Notes: a model not told the origin generated them from the sequence alone. DNA of 64,000 bases from Salinisphaera shabanensis E1L3A (GCF_000215955.2 NZ_AFNV02000016.1:1-64000); one strand, 5' to 3'. Positions 31,631-43,112 are shown, counted from the first letter of the stretch. Made by a program: numbers and translations.

Positions 31631-32386
31631 ATGAGCCGTACGATGCTGATCGCAGGCAACTGGAAAATGAATGGTGATGCCGGCCAGGTCGATGCGTTCG
31701 CGCGCTCGCTTGCCGCCGACGCATCGGCGATTACAGCCGATATGCTTGTGTGCGTGCCCTTTGTTTATATCGAGCGGCTTGTCGCGGGATTGGCGGATGC
31801 GCCGGTCGCAGTGGGTGGGCAGAATGTGGCGGCCGAAGTCGACGCAGGCGCGTTCACCGGCGAAGTCAACGGCGCGATGCTCGCCGATATTGGCTGTCGT
31901 TACGTGATCGTCGGTCATTCCGAACGACGCGCGATGTACGGCGAAACGGATTCGGTGGTCGCGGCAAAAACCAGTGCGGCGGTCGCAGTCGGCCTCACCC
32001 CGATCGTATGCGTAGGTGAAACGCTTGAGCAGCGCGAAGCCGACCAGACAGAAGCGGTCCTGGCAGCGCAAATTGGCGCATTGTTCGAGCAATGCGATGC
32101 GCGCACGCTGGCCGAAGTCGTAATCGCATATGAGCCGATTTGGGCGATCGGCACCGGTCGTTCGGCCTCGCCTGAGCAGGCTCAGGATGTTCACGCATTT
32201 TTGCGCGGACAAATCGCCGATAGGGATGCTACAATCTCCGAATCGGTTCTGCTGCTTTACGGCGGCAGCGTAAAGCCGGACAATGCCGCGGCATTATTTG
32301 CCGGGGCGGACGTCGACGGCGCGCTGATTGGCGGCGCTTCGCTCAAGGCCGATTCATTCTTGGACATTGCGCGCGCGGCCGGTTAG
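31631..32386 (+). CDS. tpiA: Triosephosphate isomerase
   Basis: TpiA interconverts dihydroxyacetone phosphate and glyceraldehyde-3-phosphate. The 251-residue barrel has the substrate lysine in AGNWKMNGD, the electrophilic His in [13 protein letters not shown], the catalytic Glu in [22 protein letters not shown] and the phosphate loop [11 protein letters not shown]. An AAGGATA site precedes the ATG. The glmM-tpiA-secG order is as in Pseudomonas. Confidence 0.98.
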   Translation: MSRTMLIAGNWKMNGDAGQVDAFARSLAADASAITADMLVCVPFVYIERLVAGLADAPVAVGGQNVAAEVDAGAFTGEVNGAMLADIGCRYVIVGHSERRAMYGETDSVVAAKTSAAVAVGLTPIVCVGETLEQREADQTEAVLAAQIGALFEQCDARTLAEVVIAYEPIWAIGTGRSASPEQAQDVHAFLRGQIADRDATISESVLLLYGGSVKPDNAAALFAGADVDGALIGGASLKADSFLDIARAAG

Positions 32387-32412
32387 GCTCGCGCTCGTTC
32401 ACAGGCTCTGGC

Positions 32413-32892
32413 ATGGTTTATACAATACTGGTCATCATCCAGGTCGTTGTTGCATTGGCTCTTATCGGGCTGATCCTCGTGCAGCACGGCAAGGGTGCAG
32501 ACGCAGGCGCTGCATTTGGTAGTGGCGCTTCGGGTACGGTTTTCGGGGCCAAGGGTTCCGCCAACTTCATGACCCGTGCAACCGCGTCTCTGGCTACGGT
32601 ATTCTTTGCCATCAGTCTGACGCTGGCCTACCTGATCAACGGTGCAAGCACGCCCACCGGGAGTGTCACCGATCAGGTTCAACAGCAGGCGCCGGGTTCG
32701 TCGCTGCTGTCGGATGGCAACAACAACGGGGTCGCTGGCGACGAAATGGTCACCGGGGACAACGCGGCGCCCGACGCCGATAATACGAATCAAGGTGCGC
32801 CGGCCGAAGATGGCTCGGCGGCGCCGCAAGTACCGGCCGATGAAGGCGATAATGCCGATTCGGCCGAGCCCAGTGCGCAGGTGCCCGAGTAG
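32413..32892 (+). CDS. secG: Preprotein translocase subunit SecG
   Basis: SecG is a small subunit of the SecYEG channel that aids protein export. The 159-residue protein has two membrane helices (about residues 3-22 and 54-74) joined by GAAFGSGASGTVFGAKGSANFMTRATA, the family hallmark, and a long acidic low-complexity C-terminal tail rich in Asp, Ala, Asn and Pro. The tail makes it longer than the 110-residue Escherichia coli form. It ends 23 bases before the tRNA-Leu gene, so the tRNA may be made from the same transcript. Confidence 0.95.
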   Translation: MVYTILVIIQVVVALALIGLILVQHGKGADAGAAFGSGASGTVFGAKGSANFMTRATASLATVFFAISLTLAYLINGASTPTGSVTDQVQQQAPGSSLLSDGNNNGVAGDEMVTGDNAAPDADNTNQGAPAEDGSAAPQVPADEGDNADSAEPSAQVPE

Positions 32893-32915
32893 GGCGCGCA
32901 CGGGCCCACGATCAT

Positions 32916-34400
<1,485 letters not shown>

Positions 34401-34404
34401 TTCC

Positions 34405-35664
34405 ATGGCCGGTTTGAGAGAAAGGCTGGATCGCTTGCATCCGTTGTTCGCCAAGGGCGGCCGGCTCGAGCGTTTCTATGCGCTTTACGAAATGGTGGAT
34501 ACGTTCCTCTATTCGCCGGCGGATACGACCCGTACTGCGCCGCACGTGCGTGACGGCATCGATCTCAAGCGGGTCATGATCTACGTATGGCTTGCCACTT
34601 TTCCCTGTATTTTCATGGCGTGCTGGAACACCGGTTTCCAGGCGAATCTTGCCATGGCGCAAATGGGTATCGACAGCGTCGACAACTGGCGCCAGGCGCC
34701 GTTGCATCTGTTTGGCGTAAGCCATGACCCGGACAGTTTCTGGGATAACTTTGTCTTCGGCTTCTGGTATTTCGCGCCGGTTTATTTCGTTACCTTCGTG
34801 GTGGGCGGCATTTGGGAAGCTCTGTTCGCTGCCGTTCGCAACCACGAAATCAACGAAGGTTTTTTCGCGACCTCTATCCTCTACACGTTGACGCTGCCGC
34901 CGGCGATTCCGCTATGGCAGGCCGCCCTGGGTATCACCTTTGGCATCGTTGTCGGCAAGGAAGTGTTTGGTGGTACGGGCAAGAATTTCCTCAATCCCGC
35001 ACTGACCGGGCGCGCCTTCCTGTTCTTCGCTTTCCCGGCCTACATGTCCGGCGATAGCGTATGGACGGCGGTGGATGGGTGGTCGGCTGCGACGCCATTG
35101 GGCCTGGGCGCAAGCGATGGCATGGCGGCGATCACCAGCCAGCTCACCTGGTGGGACGCATTTGCGGGTGATATTCAAGGTTCGTTGGGCTCGACCTCGA
35201 CCCTGGCGATCCTGCTGGGTGCCGCCTTCCTGCTATACACGCGCGTTGCTTCCTGGCGAATCATGGCCGGCTGTGTCGGCGGGTTGGTCGGCATCACGTT
35301 GCTGTTCAACCTCATCGGTAGTGACAGCAATGCAATGTTCGCCATGCCGTGGTATTGGCATCTGGTGATCGGCGGTTTTGCTTTCGGCGCCGTTTTCATG
35401 GCCACGGATCCGGTCAGCGCATCGATGACCAACACGGGTCGTCTGATCTATGGTGGTCTGATCGGCGTGATGACCGGTCTCGTGCGCGTGGTCAATCCCG
35501 CCTTTCCCGAAGGCATCATGCTTGCGATCCTGTTTGGCAATATCTTTGCGCCGCTGATCGACTATTTCGTGGTTCAGGCGAACGTGCGCCGCCGTCAGAA
35601 ACGTCTGGCAGGTGCCAACGGCAGTCGAAATGCCAAGTCGGCGGACACGGTGGCGGCGGAGTAA
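34405..35664 (+). CDS. nqrB: Na+-NQR subunit B
   Basis: NqrB is the largest membrane subunit, with covalently bound FMN and riboflavin, and is thought to form the sodium path. The 419-residue protein has about ten membrane helices. The flavinylation site reads DGWSAAT (residues 224-230, Thr230 being the expected FMN-linked residue), which fits the ApbE target motif. The NPALTGRAFLFFAFPAYMSGD segment just before it is typical. The ATG at 34405 is 4 bases after the nqrA stop, showing tight coupling. Confidence 0.97.
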   Translation: MAGLRERLDRLHPLFAKGGRLERFYALYEMVDTFLYSPADTTRTAPHVRDGIDLKRVMIYVWLATFPCIFMACWNTGFQANLAMAQMGIDSVDNWRQAPLHLFGVSHDPDSFWDNFVFGFWYFAPVYFVTFVVGGIWEALFAAVRNHEINEGFFATSILYTLTLPPAIPLWQAALGITFGIVVGKEVFGGTGKNFLNPALTGRAFLFFAFPAYMSGDSVWTAVDGWSAATPLGLGASDGMAAITSQLTWWDAFAGDIQGSLGSTSTLAILLGAAFLLYTRVASWRIMAGCVGGLVGITLLFNLIGSDSNAMFAMPWYWHLVIGGFAFGAVFMATDPVSASMTNTGRLIYGGLIGVMTGLVRVVNPAFPEGIMLAILFGNIFAPLIDYFVVQANVRRRQKRLAGANGSRNAKSADTVAAE

Positions 35665-35667
35665 CTC

Positions 35668-36477
35668 ATGGTTGGTATCGTCGGTTTTTCGCGTGATGGC
35701 GTCGGTTATGTCGTCGTAGTCGCCCTCGCGGTGTGTCTGGTGTGTTCGGTGCTGGTCGCCTCCGCAGCGACGTTCCTCAAGCCCATGCAGACAGTCAACG
35801 CCAAGGCAGATCGTCGTAGTAATATTCTTGAAGTCGCGGGCCTGCCCAGCGGCCCGGACGTCGACGTAAATCAGGTCTTCAAGGATCGCATCGAGGCGCG
35901 TGTCGTCGATCTGTCGACCGGCGACTATGCGACGGATATGGAATCCGCGGAGTTTGACCAGCGGCGCGCGGCGTCCGATCCGGATACCAGTATCAAGATC
36001 CCGCGTTCGCAGGACATTGCCGATATCAAGCAACGCTCGAAATACGCCGAGGTTTACCTGGTGAATGACGAGCAGGGTAATCTCAAGACGATCGTGCTGC
36101 CGATTCACGGTTACGGCTTGTGGTCGACGATGTACGGCTTTCTTGCGCTCAAGCCGGATGCAAACACGGTCGAAGGCATCAAGTATTATGAGCAGGGCGA
36201 GACGCCCGGGCTCGGCGCAGAGGTCGAGAACCCGCGCTGGCGCGCCAAGTGGGACGGCAAGAAAGTCTACGATGGAAATGGCGACGTCGAGCTGAGTGTG
36301 ATCAAGGGCAGCGTTGGCAAGGGCACGCCGAATGCCGAGTACAAGGTGGACGGCCTGTCCGGCGCAACCCTGACCAGCCGCGGCGTATCGAATACGATCC
36401 ACTACTGGTTGGGCGAAAACGGTTTCGAGCCGTTCCTCGACAAGATTCGCAGCGGCAAGCTGTCGGCGGAGGGATAG
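35668..36477 (+). CDS. nqrC: Na+-NQR subunit C
   Basis: NqrC carries the second covalent FMN on the periplasmic side. The 269-residue protein has one N-terminal membrane helix (about residues 13-33) and a soluble FMN-binding domain with [23 protein letters not shown] and the flavinylation motif DGLSGAT (residues 228-234, Thr234). It begins 3 bases after nqrB. All expected motifs are present. Confidence 0.97.
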   Translation: MVGIVGFSRDGVGYVVVVALAVCLVCSVLVASAATFLKPMQTVNAKADRRSNILEVAGLPSGPDVDVNQVFKDRIEARVVDLSTGDYATDMESAEFDQRRAASDPDTSIKIPRSQDIADIKQRSKYAEVYLVNDEQGNLKTIVLPIHGYGLWSTMYGFLALKPDANTVEGIKYYEQGETPGLGAEVENPRWRAKWDGKKVYDGNGDVELSVIKGSVGKGTPNAEYKVDGLSGATLTSRGVSNTIHYWLGENGFEPFLDKIRSGKLSAEG

Positions 36478-36479
36478 AC

Positions 36480-37145
36480 ATGGCACAGAGTCAGGCAATG
36501 AAGGTGTTGACCGAGCCGTTGGTCAACAACAACCCGATTGCGCTGCAAATCCTGGGTATCTGTAGTGCGCTTGCCGTAACCAACCAGGTCGCGACCGCGC
36601 TGCTCATGTCTGTCGCGCTTACTGCGGTCACGGCCTGCTCGAATTTTTCGATCAGCCTGATTCGCAATCATATTCCGTCGAGTATCCGCATCATCGTGCA
36701 GATGACCATCATCGCCTCGCTGGTGATCGTGGTGGATCAGTTGCTCAAGGCTTTTGCCTACGACCTGGCCAAGTCGATGTCGGTTTTCGTGGGTCTGATC
36801 ATTACCAACTGCATCGTCATGGGCCGAGCGGAAGCGTTCGCCATGAAGGAACCACCGGGACTGGCATTTCTGGACGGCATCGGTAATGGCCTCGGCTACA
36901 GTTTGATTCTTCTGCTCGTCGCCACGATTCGCGAGCTGTTCGGCTCGGGTTCCCTGCTGGGTTATCAGATCCTGCCGCTGGCGAGCGCAGGCGGTTGGTA
37001 TGTGCCGCTGGGTATCATGCTGTTGCCGCCGAGTGCCTTCTTCATTATCGGCTTTCTGATCTGGGGTCTGCGCAGCTGGAAACCGGAGCAGAACGAGGAA
37101 GCGGATTATCAGATCCACCAGGTGCACCGCACCGAAGTCGTTTAG
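36480..37145 (+). CDS. nqrD: Na+-NQR subunit D
   Basis: A 221-residue integral membrane subunit with about six helices, homologous to RnfE and to NqrE. Together NqrD and NqrE form the membrane core that holds an iron centre. Typical segments are [50 protein letters not shown] and [15 protein letters not shown], the last containing the conserved Cys of the family. The ATG at 36480 is 2 bases past the nqrC stop. Confidence 0.97.
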   Translation: MAQSQAMKVLTEPLVNNNPIALQILGICSALAVTNQVATALLMSVALTAVTACSNFSISLIRNHIPSSIRIIVQMTIIASLVIVVDQLLKAFAYDLAKSMSVFVGLIITNCIVMGRAEAFAMKEPPGLAFLDGIGNGLGYSLILLLVATIRELFGSGSLLGYQILPLASAGGWYVPLGIMLLPPSAFFIIGFLIWGLRSWKPEQNEEADYQIHQVHRTEVV

Positions 37146-37169
37146 CGGCGGACCGACGAGGCGTACGAC

Positions 37170-37778
37170 GTGGAAAACTATCTCAGTATTCTGATCAAAT
37201 CGGTCTTTATCGAGAATCTGGCGCTGGCCTTCTTTCTCGGTATGTGCACCTTCCTGGCGCTGTCGAAGAAGATCTCGACCGCGATCGGTCTCGGCGTGGC
37301 GGTGATTGTCGTGCAGGGCCTGACCGTGCCGGTCAACAACCTGATTTATCAGCATTTGCTCAAGGAAGGCGCGCTTGCGTGGGCCGGTTTGCCGAATGCG
37401 GATCTGAGTTTTCTCGGCCTGATCAGCTATATCGGCGTGATCGCAGCGATCGTGCAGATTCTGGAGATGTTTCTCGACCGGTTCGTGCCCGCGCTCTATG
37501 CAGCGCTGGGTATTTTCCTGCCGTTGATTACGGTTAACTGCGCGATCATGGGTGGCTCGCTGTTCATGGTCGAGCGTGACTATGGGTTTGGCGAAAGCGT
37601 GACTTATGGTCTGGGCAGCGGTATTGGTTGGGCGTTGGCAATCGCAGCGCTGGCCGGGGTGCGTGAGAAGCTCAAGTATTCGGACGTGCCGGACGGTCTT
37701 CAGGGGCTGGGCATCACGTTCATCACCGTAGGTCTGATGTCGCTCGGCTTCATGGCCTTTTCCGGTATCCAGCTCTAA
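37170..37778 (+). CDS. nqrE: Na+-NQR subunit E
   Basis: A 202-residue integral membrane subunit with about six helices, homologous to RnfA and paired with NqrD. The sequence begins [29 protein letters not shown], with the conserved Cys in helix 1, and later has [19 protein letters not shown], the matching Cys region. It starts with GTG, 24 bases after nqrD. Confidence 0.97.
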   Translation: MENYLSILIKSVFIENLALAFFLGMCTFLALSKKISTAIGLGVAVIVVQGLTVPVNNLIYQHLLKEGALAWAGLPNADLSFLGLISYIGVIAAIVQILEMFLDRFVPALYAALGIFLPLITVNCAIMGGSLFMVERDYGFGESVTYGLGSGIGWALAIAALAGVREKLKYSDVPDGLQGLGITFITVGLMSLGFMAFSGIQL

Positions 37779-37806
37779 CACGCGACTTCGGGGAACGTGA
37801 GAACTC

Positions 37807-39036
37807 ATGGGTGAAGTAGCGCAAATCAGTCTCGGCGTCGGTGTGTTCACCGGCGTCGTTTTATTTCTCGTTGCGGTGATTTTGTTGGCCAAGTCGCGCC
37901 TCGTGGCGAGCGGCAACGTCAATATCGAAATCAACGGCGAAAAAACCATCAAGGCGGCGGTCGGCACCAAGTTGCTGGGCGCGCTGGCCGACTCGAAGCT
38001 ATATGTCTCTTCTGCCTGCGGCGGTGGCGGCACCTGTGCGCAGTGTCGTGTGAAAGTGCTCGAAGGCGGTGGCGCGATTCTTCCCACTGAAGAAAGCCAT
38101 ATCAACAAGCGCGAAGCGCGCGAGGGTGATCGTCTTTCCTGTCAGGTCACCGTCAAGCAGGACATGAAGATCAAGGTCCCGGAGGAAGTCTTCGGGGTCA
38201 AGCAGTGGAAGTGCAAGGTACGTTCCAACGACAACGTCGCAACCTTCATCAAGGAGCTTGTCCTGGAGCTGCCGGAAGGCGAGCACGTGAATTTCCGCGC
38301 CGGCGGCTATATACAGATCACCTGTCCGCCGCATGAAGTCGCCTACAAGGACTTCGTCATCGACGAGCGTTTCCATGAAGATTGGGATACGCACAATCTC
38401 TGGCGCTACGTCTCGAAAGTCGACGAAACGGTCACCCGTGCCTATTCGATGGCGAACTATCCGGAAGAAGAGGGCATCATCATGCTCAACGTCCGGATCG
38501 CGACGCCACCGCCGCGTAATCCGGATGTCAAACCCGGCGAGATGAGCTCGTACATTTTCAGCCTCAAGCCGGGCGACGAAGTGCTCATCTCGGGGCCGTT
38601 CGGCGAATTCTTCGCCAAGGACACCGACGCGGAAATGGTGTTCGTGGGCGGCGGTGCCGGTATGGCGCCCATGCGCTCACACATCTTCGACCAGCTCGGC
38701 CGGATCAAGACGGACCGAAAGATGTCGTTCTGGTACGGCGCGCGCTCCAAGCGCGAAATGTTCTATGTAAACGATTTCGATACGCTCGCCGAAGAGAACG
38801 ACAACTTCACCTGGACTGTGGCGCTCTCCGATGCCAAGGAAGAGGATGAATGGACTGGCGAAACCGGGTTTATCCATAACGTGCTTTACGATCGCTATCT
38901 AAAGGATCATCCCGCGCCGGAAGATTGTGAATATTATCTTTGCGGCCCGCCGATAATGAACGCGTCGGTCATCAGCATGCTCGAGGATCTGGGCGTCGAA
39001 CCCGAGAATATTATGCTGGACGATTTCGGAGGCTAG
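37807..39036 (+). CDS. nqrF: Na+-NQR subunit F (NADH dehydrogenase module)
   Basis: NqrF takes electrons from NADH and passes them through FAD and a 2Fe-2S cluster into the pump. The 409-residue protein has one N-terminal membrane helix (about residues 7-28), a ferredoxin domain with cluster cysteines Cys71, Cys77, Cys80 and Cys112 ([11 protein letters not shown] and SCQV), and a ferredoxin-reductase domain with RAYSMANYP (FAD), [14 protein letters not shown] (NADH) and the C-terminal [13 protein letters not shown]. Length is typical. A terminator follows, so apbE may have its own transcript. Confidence 0.98.
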   Translation: MGEVAQISLGVGVFTGVVLFLVAVILLAKSRLVASGNVNIEINGEKTIKAAVGTKLLGALADSKLYVSSACGGGGTCAQCRVKVLEGGGAILPTEESHINKREAREGDRLSCQVTVKQDMKIKVPEEVFGVKQWKCKVRSNDNVATFIKELVLELPEGEHVNFRAGGYIQITCPPHEVAYKDFVIDERFHEDWDTHNLWRYVSKVDETVTRAYSMANYPEEEGIIMLNVRIATPPPRNPDVKPGEMSSYIFSLKPGDEVLISGPFGEFFAKDTDAEMVFVGGGAGMAPMRSHIFDQLGRIKTDRKMSFWYGARSKREMFYVNDFDTLAEENDNFTWTVALSDAKEEDEWTGETGFIHNVLYDRYLKDHPAPEDCEYYLCGPPIMNASVISMLEDLGVEPENIMLDDFGG

Positions 39037-39066
39037 TACTCGCGTCACGAGTCGTCTCCTATTTGA

Positions 39067-39100
39067 CCCTGCGTTTGGCTTCGTCAGCGCGGGGTTTTTT
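39067..39100 (+). terminator. Terminator after nqrF
   Basis: A 7-bp stem with one G-U pair (39067-39073 with 39088-39094) and a 14-base loop is followed by six T. It is weaker than the other terminators in the window and may allow read-through into apbE. Confidence 0.7.
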
Positions 39101-39168
39101 GTTAAGCGCGCATAATCGGCATGGCTGAGCGCAGCCGAGTACGCGGCCGCTAACGCTCAGGAAGAGAT

Positions 39169-40251
39169 ATGAACGCTATTTTTCGTCATGTGAGCGCTGA
39201 AAGGCATATCGCGTCTCGACGCGGTGCGCGGCGGTGGTTGGTCGTCGTGCTCGTGCTGGTTCTGACGGTGAGCGGCTGTAGCGGCGAGCAGCGCGAGCCG
39301 GTACGGGTTAGCGGGCCAGCTCAGGGCACCACTTACAGCGTGACGGTGATGAATCCGCCGGGCGATCTTGACCGTGCACGGTTGAAAGCCGCGATGGACG
39401 AGCTCATAGCCAAAGTCGATGAGCAGATGTCGACCTGGCGTGATGACTCGCAGATCACGCGTTTCAATGCGGCGTCGTCCGGTGAATGGGTCCCGGTATC
39501 GCCGGAACTTGCGCATTTGACTGCGCGCGCGCTAGCGCTCGGCCGAGAAACCGGCGGTGCGTTCGACGTTACGCTGGGTCCGATTCTCAAGGTCTGGGGG
39601 TTTGGCGCCGGTGCCAATGAGCCGGATCATCTGCCGAACGCCGATGAGCTCGCCGCCGCGCGCGAAAACACGGGTATCGGCCTGGTCGAAGTCCGAGACC
39701 AGCCGCCGGCACTGCGCAAGCGCTCGCCGGATGTGACTCTTGACCTTGCAGGTCTGGCTCAGGGCTATACGGTGGACTTGTTGTCCGACCGGCTCGATGC
39801 GCTCGGGGCGAAGCGGTATCTGGTCGAATTGGGCGGTGAACTTTATGCCAAGGGCAACAAACATGGCCGCTCCCCGTGGCGAATCGGTGTAGAAAAACCC
39901 AAGGCGGGTACCCGCGAGATCGAGCGCGTTGTGGGGTTGGCAGATGCGGGGATGACCACGTCGGGCGATTACCGCGATTATTTCGAGCTCGACGGTCGCC
40001 GCTTCTCTCATACCATTGACCCACGCACCGGGCGGCCAGTCGCACATGATCTGCGCGCGGTGACCGTGATCGCCAAGGACGCGTTGATGGCGGATGCCAT
40101 GGCGACGGCGTTGCTGGTTATGGGGCCTCAGGCAGGATTGGACTACGCAAATACGCACGATATCGCGGCGCTGTTCGTGAGCGGCAACGCGCCCGCGTAT
40201 ACTGAAACGTACTCAACAGCGTTCGAACCCTATATCGAGGAATCGGAATGA
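39169..40251 (+). CDS. apbE: FAD:protein FMN transferase (ApbE), lipoprotein
   Basis: ApbE transfers FMN from FAD to a threonine of target proteins, here presumably NqrB and NqrC. The 360-residue protein has a signal peptide and lipobox ending VSGC (Cys37), followed by GTTYSVTVMN, MSTWRDDSQITRFN, GGAFDVTLGPILKVWGFG, LDLAGLAQGYTVD and the C-terminal SGDYRDYFELDGRRFSHTIDPRTGRPV, including the Mg2+ and FAD-binding residues of the family. An AGGAAGAG site precedes the ATG. It overlaps nqrM by 4 bases (ATGA). Confidence 0.96.
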   Translation: MNAIFRHVSAERHIASRRGARRWLVVVLVLVLTVSGCSGEQREPVRVSGPAQGTTYSVTVMNPPGDLDRARLKAAMDELIAKVDEQMSTWRDDSQITRFNAASSGEWVPVSPELAHLTARALALGRETGGAFDVTLGPILKVWGFGAGANEPDHLPNADELAAARENTGIGLVEVRDQPPALRKRSPDVTLDLAGLAQGYTVDLLSDRLDALGAKRYLVELGGELYAKGNKHGRSPWRIGVEKPKAGTREIERVVGLADAGMTTSGDYRDYFELDGRRFSHTIDPRTGRPVAHDLRAVTVIAKDALMADAMATALLVMGPQAGLDYANTHDIAALFVSGNAPAYTETYSTAFEPYIEESE

Positions 40252-40436
40252 CACAGTTACTGATACTCACGCTCGTCGCATTCGGTGTGATGTCCTTGGT
40301 GGTCGCAGGCATGGCCGTCGGCGTCATAGTCACCGGGCGCGAGATCAAAGGCAGCTGCGGCGGTGTAGGCGGCGGTGATTGTGCTTGTAGCAAAGGCGGT
40401 AATTGCCCGACCTCCGACAAGGCGCAGTCGCACTGA
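40248..40436 (+). CDS. nqrM: Na+-NQR maturation protein NqrM
   Basis: NqrM (DUF539) is needed for assembly of Na+-NQR and is thought to deliver iron to the NqrD-NqrE site. The 62-residue protein has one membrane helix (about residues 3-29) and then the cysteine-rich tail KGSCGGVG...DCACSKGGNC with Cys37, Cys45, Cys47 and Cys53, the family pattern. It overlaps apbE (ATGA) and the next gene (TGATG), so the three are translated in series. Confidence 0.95.
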   Translation: MTQLLILTLVAFGVMSLVVAGMAVGVIVTGREIKGSCGGVGGGDCACSKGGNCPTSDKAQSH

Positions 40437-40834
40437 TGTCGGCGCCATCGCTGCTTATCAAAGACCACATGCGCGAGGTCATGGTGACTTTTCGCCCCGA
40501 CACCGATGTCTTGCGTGCGGTGCATTTGTTGCTGGAGAACGGCGTGTCGGGCGCGCCGGTGACGGATCGGCTGGGCAATATCGTTGGCTTTCTTTCGGAG
40601 AAGGATGTCATGGGGATCGCGCTCGAGGCGGGCTATTACGCGGATACCGCGGGCACGATTGACCGACTGATGTCGAAAAAAATCGTGACAGTCGATGCAG
40701 AAGATAGTATTGTGCAGGCCGCTCGGATATTCCGGGACTCGTCGATGAAGACGCTGCCGGTGATGCTTAATGGACGCCTCGCCGGAATGCTGACTCGTCG
40801 TGACGTGCTCCGGGCATTCGAACGCCAGCGCTAG
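40436..40834 (+). CDS. Two-CBS-domain protein
   Basis: A 132-residue protein made only of two CBS domains (about residues 9-65 and 72-128), as seen from MVTFRPDTDVLRAVHLLLENGVSGAPVTD, IVGFLSEKDVM and a second copy IVTVDAEDSIVQAARIFRDSSMKTLPVML. Such pairs form a Bateman module that binds adenosine nucleotides and often senses energy state. There is no catalytic domain. The ATG overlaps the nqrM stop, which links it to the sodium pump; a regulatory role there is inference. A similar protein is often seen next to nqrM, but I cannot confirm this without a search. Confidence 0.88.
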   Translation: MSAPSLLIKDHMREVMVTFRPDTDVLRAVHLLLENGVSGAPVTDRLGNIVGFLSEKDVMGIALEAGYYADTAGTIDRLMSKKIVTVDAEDSIVQAARIFRDSSMKTLPVMLNGRLAGMLTRRDVLRAFERQR

Positions 40835-40902
40835 TCGGGCGGTGTAATCAGTTACTCGTTCGACGGCCGGTTTTGTAGAAGCTGTATTGGCGAATCAGGC
40901 CC

Positions 40903-40931
40903 TTGCATTATTAAGGCCAAGTCATTATAGT
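40903..40931 (+). promoter_or_regulatory. Promoter of tRNA-fMet and the nusA operon
   Basis: TTGCAT (40903-40908), a 17-base spacer and TATAGT (40926-40931) make a good sigma-70 promoter. Transcription would start near 40938, 8 bases before the mature tRNA, as expected for a tRNA gene. Confidence 0.8.
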
Positions 40932-40945
40932 TTCGCGCCATCGGG

Positions 40946-41022
40946 TGCGGGGTGGAGCAGTCTGGCAGCTCGTCGGGCTCATAACCCGAAGGTCGCAGGT
41001 TCGAATCCTGCCCCCGCTACCA
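40946..41022 (+). tRNA. metY: Initiator tRNA-fMet (anticodon CAT)
   Basis: A 77-nt tRNA with anticodon CAT. The first base (T) and base 72 (T) do not pair and the anticodon stem has three consecutive G-C pairs (GGG with CCC), the two marks of initiator tRNA. CCA is encoded. It precedes rimP-nusA as metY does in Escherichia coli. Confidence 0.98.
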
Positions 41023-41037
41023 CATCTTGGTTGGATT

Positions 41038-41064
41038 AAAAGCCCCCGATGCGGGGCTTTTTTT
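41038..41064 (+). terminator. Hairpin terminator between tRNA-fMet and rimP
   Basis: A 9-bp stem (41038-41046 with 41053-41061) is followed by a T-run ending at 41064. It ends 11 bases before the rimP ATG, so it must be passed by read-through or act as an attenuator for the rimP-nusA operon. Confidence 0.8.
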
Positions 41065-41075
41065 ATTGGCGCTTT

Positions 41076-41528
41076 ATGTCGCAACGTCTTCACGAACTGC
41101 TCGAACCGATCATTAACGATTTAGGTTACGAGCTCTGGCATCTCGAATCCGTAGGTGCAGGGCGTAGCCGTGTGCTGCGGGTGTATATCGATTCACCTGC
41201 CGGTATCGCGCTTGAAGACTGCGAGGCAGTAAGCCACGAAGTAAGCGCGGCCCTCGACGTCGAAGACGAGGGCAATGGTCAGTATCAGCTGGAAGTGTCG
41301 TCCCCGGGACTGGATCGGCCGCTGGTTACAGGCGAACATTTTCGCCGGTTTATTGGCGAACGCGCCCGCGTGAACATGTTCGCGCCGGTGGCTGGCCAGC
41401 GGAAATTCCGCGGCACGATACTCGCCGTGAATGGCGATATGGTTGATTTGGGCTGTGACGACCAGACATACAGCCTCGCGACAGGTGACATGGCGAAAGC
41501 CCGGCTGGATCCCGTTTTTGAAGAATAG
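41076..41528 (+). CDS. rimP: Ribosome maturation factor RimP
   Basis: RimP assists 30S subunit assembly. The 150-residue protein shows LLEPIINDLGYELWHLESVGAGRSRVLRVYIDSPAGIALEDCEAVSHEVSAALD in segments typical of the family, then the EVSSPGLDRPLVTGEHFRRFIG motif and a C-terminal SH3-like domain. The ATG at 41076 starts the conserved part but has no Shine-Dalgarno sequence, because the T-run of the preceding terminator fills that place. The frame extends nine codons to a start at 41049 inside the hairpin, which is unlikely. Confidence 0.95.
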   Translation: MSQRLHELLEPIINDLGYELWHLESVGAGRSRVLRVYIDSPAGIALEDCEAVSHEVSAALDVEDEGNGQYQLEVSSPGLDRPLVTGEHFRRFIGERARVNMFAPVAGQRKFRGTILAVNGDMVDLGCDDQTYSLATGDMAKARLDPVFEE

Positions 41529-41588
41529 AGTCCTAGTCGAGACGGTTTTGCCGGTCAAACGCAACACGAACGATTTCGGGTGGCAGCG

Positions 41589-43112
41589 ATGAACAAGAAT
41601 GTCCTATTGGTCGCCGAGGCGGTTTCTAACGAGAAAGGCGTCGATCGCGAGATCATTTTCGAAGCGATCGAAGCGGCACTGGCCTCGGCGACACGCAAGA
41701 AGCATGGCGGCGAGATCGCTGTGCGGGTCGCGGTCGACCGCAAGACCGGCCACTACGAAACCTTTCGCCGCTGGCAGGTGATCGAGCCCGGCGCTGAAGG
41801 CGAAGACGGCGAACCGGTTTTCATCGAAGAGCCGGATCGTGAGATCTCTCTCGAAGCAGCGCGCGAGAATAACCCCGATATCCAGTCTGGCGATTTCATT
41901 GAAGAGCCGATGGAGTCGGTAGAGTTCGGCCGCATTGCGGCGCAGGCGGCCAAGCAGGTTATCGTGCAGAAAGTGCGCGAAGCCGAGCGCGCCCAGATCG
42001 TCGATCAGTACAAGCACCGCGTCGGTGAATTGATCACGGGTCTGGTTAAGCGCATGGAACGTGGCGCCGTGATTCTCGATCTCGGTGGCAACGCCGAGGC
42101 CATCATTCCGCGAGATCAGATGATCCCGCGTGAGCCCACGCGCCCCGGCGACCGTGTTCGTGGTTATCTCTACGATGTACGCCCCGAGCAGCGTGGCCCT
42201 CAGCTGTTCGTTTCGCGGACCAAGCCTGAGTTTCTGCTCGAGTTGTTCAAGCTGGAAGTGCCGGAAGTCGGCCAGGGGCTTATCGAATTGCGCGGCGCCG
42301 CGCGCGACCCGGGCCTTCGCGCAAAGATTTCCGTGCTCGCCAAGGACCGCCGGATCGATCCGGTAGGGGCCTGTGTCGGCATGCGCGGTTCGCGCGTGCA
42401 GAGCGTGTCGAACGAACTCGCGGGCGAGCGTATCGATATCATCATGTGGAACGAAAACCCGGCACAGTTCGTGATTAATGCGATGGCGCCGGCCGAAGTC
42501 GAGTCGATCGTGCTCGATGAAGATTCGAGCAGCATGGATCTGGCGGTTGCCGAGGACGTGCTCGCCAAGGCGATCGGCCGCGGCGGCCAGAATATTCGTC
42601 TGGCCTCTGAACTCACGGGCTGGAAGCTTAACGTGATGACGGTCGAAGATGCCGACGCCAAGAGTGAAGCCGAAGGCGAGGCGCTGCAGGCCATGTTCCG
42701 TGACCAGTTGGATGTCGACGATGAAGTTGCCGTCATCCTGGTACAGGAAGGCTTTACCACGACCGAAGAAATCGCCTACGTCCCGCTCGACGAACTCGCC
42801 GAGATTGAAGAGTTCGACGAGGATATCGTGGAAGAGCTTCGTAATCGCGCCCGCGATTATCTGCTCTCGAAGGCGATTTCGAGCGTCGAAGGCGGTGCGG
42901 AACCCGAAGACGATCTGTACGAAGTCGATGGGGTCGATGAGGAACTCGCCTCTCGGCTTGCAGAAAACGGTATCCTCTCGCGCGACGATCTGGCCGAACT
43001 GGGCGCAGATGAACTCGTCGAGATGGTCGAAATGGATGAGGCAGAAGCCGGCAAGCTGATCATGGCTGCGCGGGCGCACTGGTTTGCTGACGAGCAGGCC
43101 GACGCCGAATAG
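41589..43112 (+). CDS. nusA: Transcription termination/antitermination protein NusA
   Basis: NusA binds RNA polymerase and modulates pausing, termination and antitermination. The 507-residue protein has an N-terminal polymerase-binding domain ([24 protein letters not shown]), an S1 domain (about 135-200), two KH domains ([15 protein letters not shown] and [15 protein letters not shown]), and two acidic C-terminal repeats (about 365-495), as in the enteric form. The ATG at 41589 is preceded by GGGTGG; GTG at 41580 is the first possible start. It is followed by infB in the classical operon. Confidence 0.98.
   Translation: MNKNVLLVAEAVSNEKGVDREIIFEAIEAALASATRKKHGGEIAVRVAVDRKTGHYETFRRWQVIEPGAEGEDGEPVFIEEPDREISLEAARENNPDIQSGDFIEEPMESVEFGRIAAQAAKQVIVQKVREAERAQIVDQYKHRVGELITGLVKRMERGAVILDLGGNAEAIIPRDQMIPREPTRPGDRVRGYLYDVRPEQRGPQLFVSRTKPEFLLELFKLEVPEVGQGLIELRGAARDPGLRAKISVLAKDRRIDPVGACVGMRGSRVQSVSNELAGERIDIIMWNENPAQFVINAMAPAEVESIVLDEDSSSMDLAVAEDVLAKAIGRGGQNIRLASELTGWKLNVMTVEDADAKSEAEGEALQAMFRDQLDVDDEVAVILVQEGFTTTEEIAYVPLDELAEIEEFDEDIVEELRNRARDYLLSKAISSVEGGAEPEDDLYEVDGVDEELASRLAENGILSRDDLAELGADELVEMVEMDEAEAGKLIMAARAHWFADEQADAE

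Noticed and set aside
40840-40945. Attachment-site copy of the tRNA-Leu 3' end beyond the nqr block
   Set aside because: A GTTCGACGGCCGG resembles the T-arm only loosely and does not align with the tRNA end; no integrase is present.
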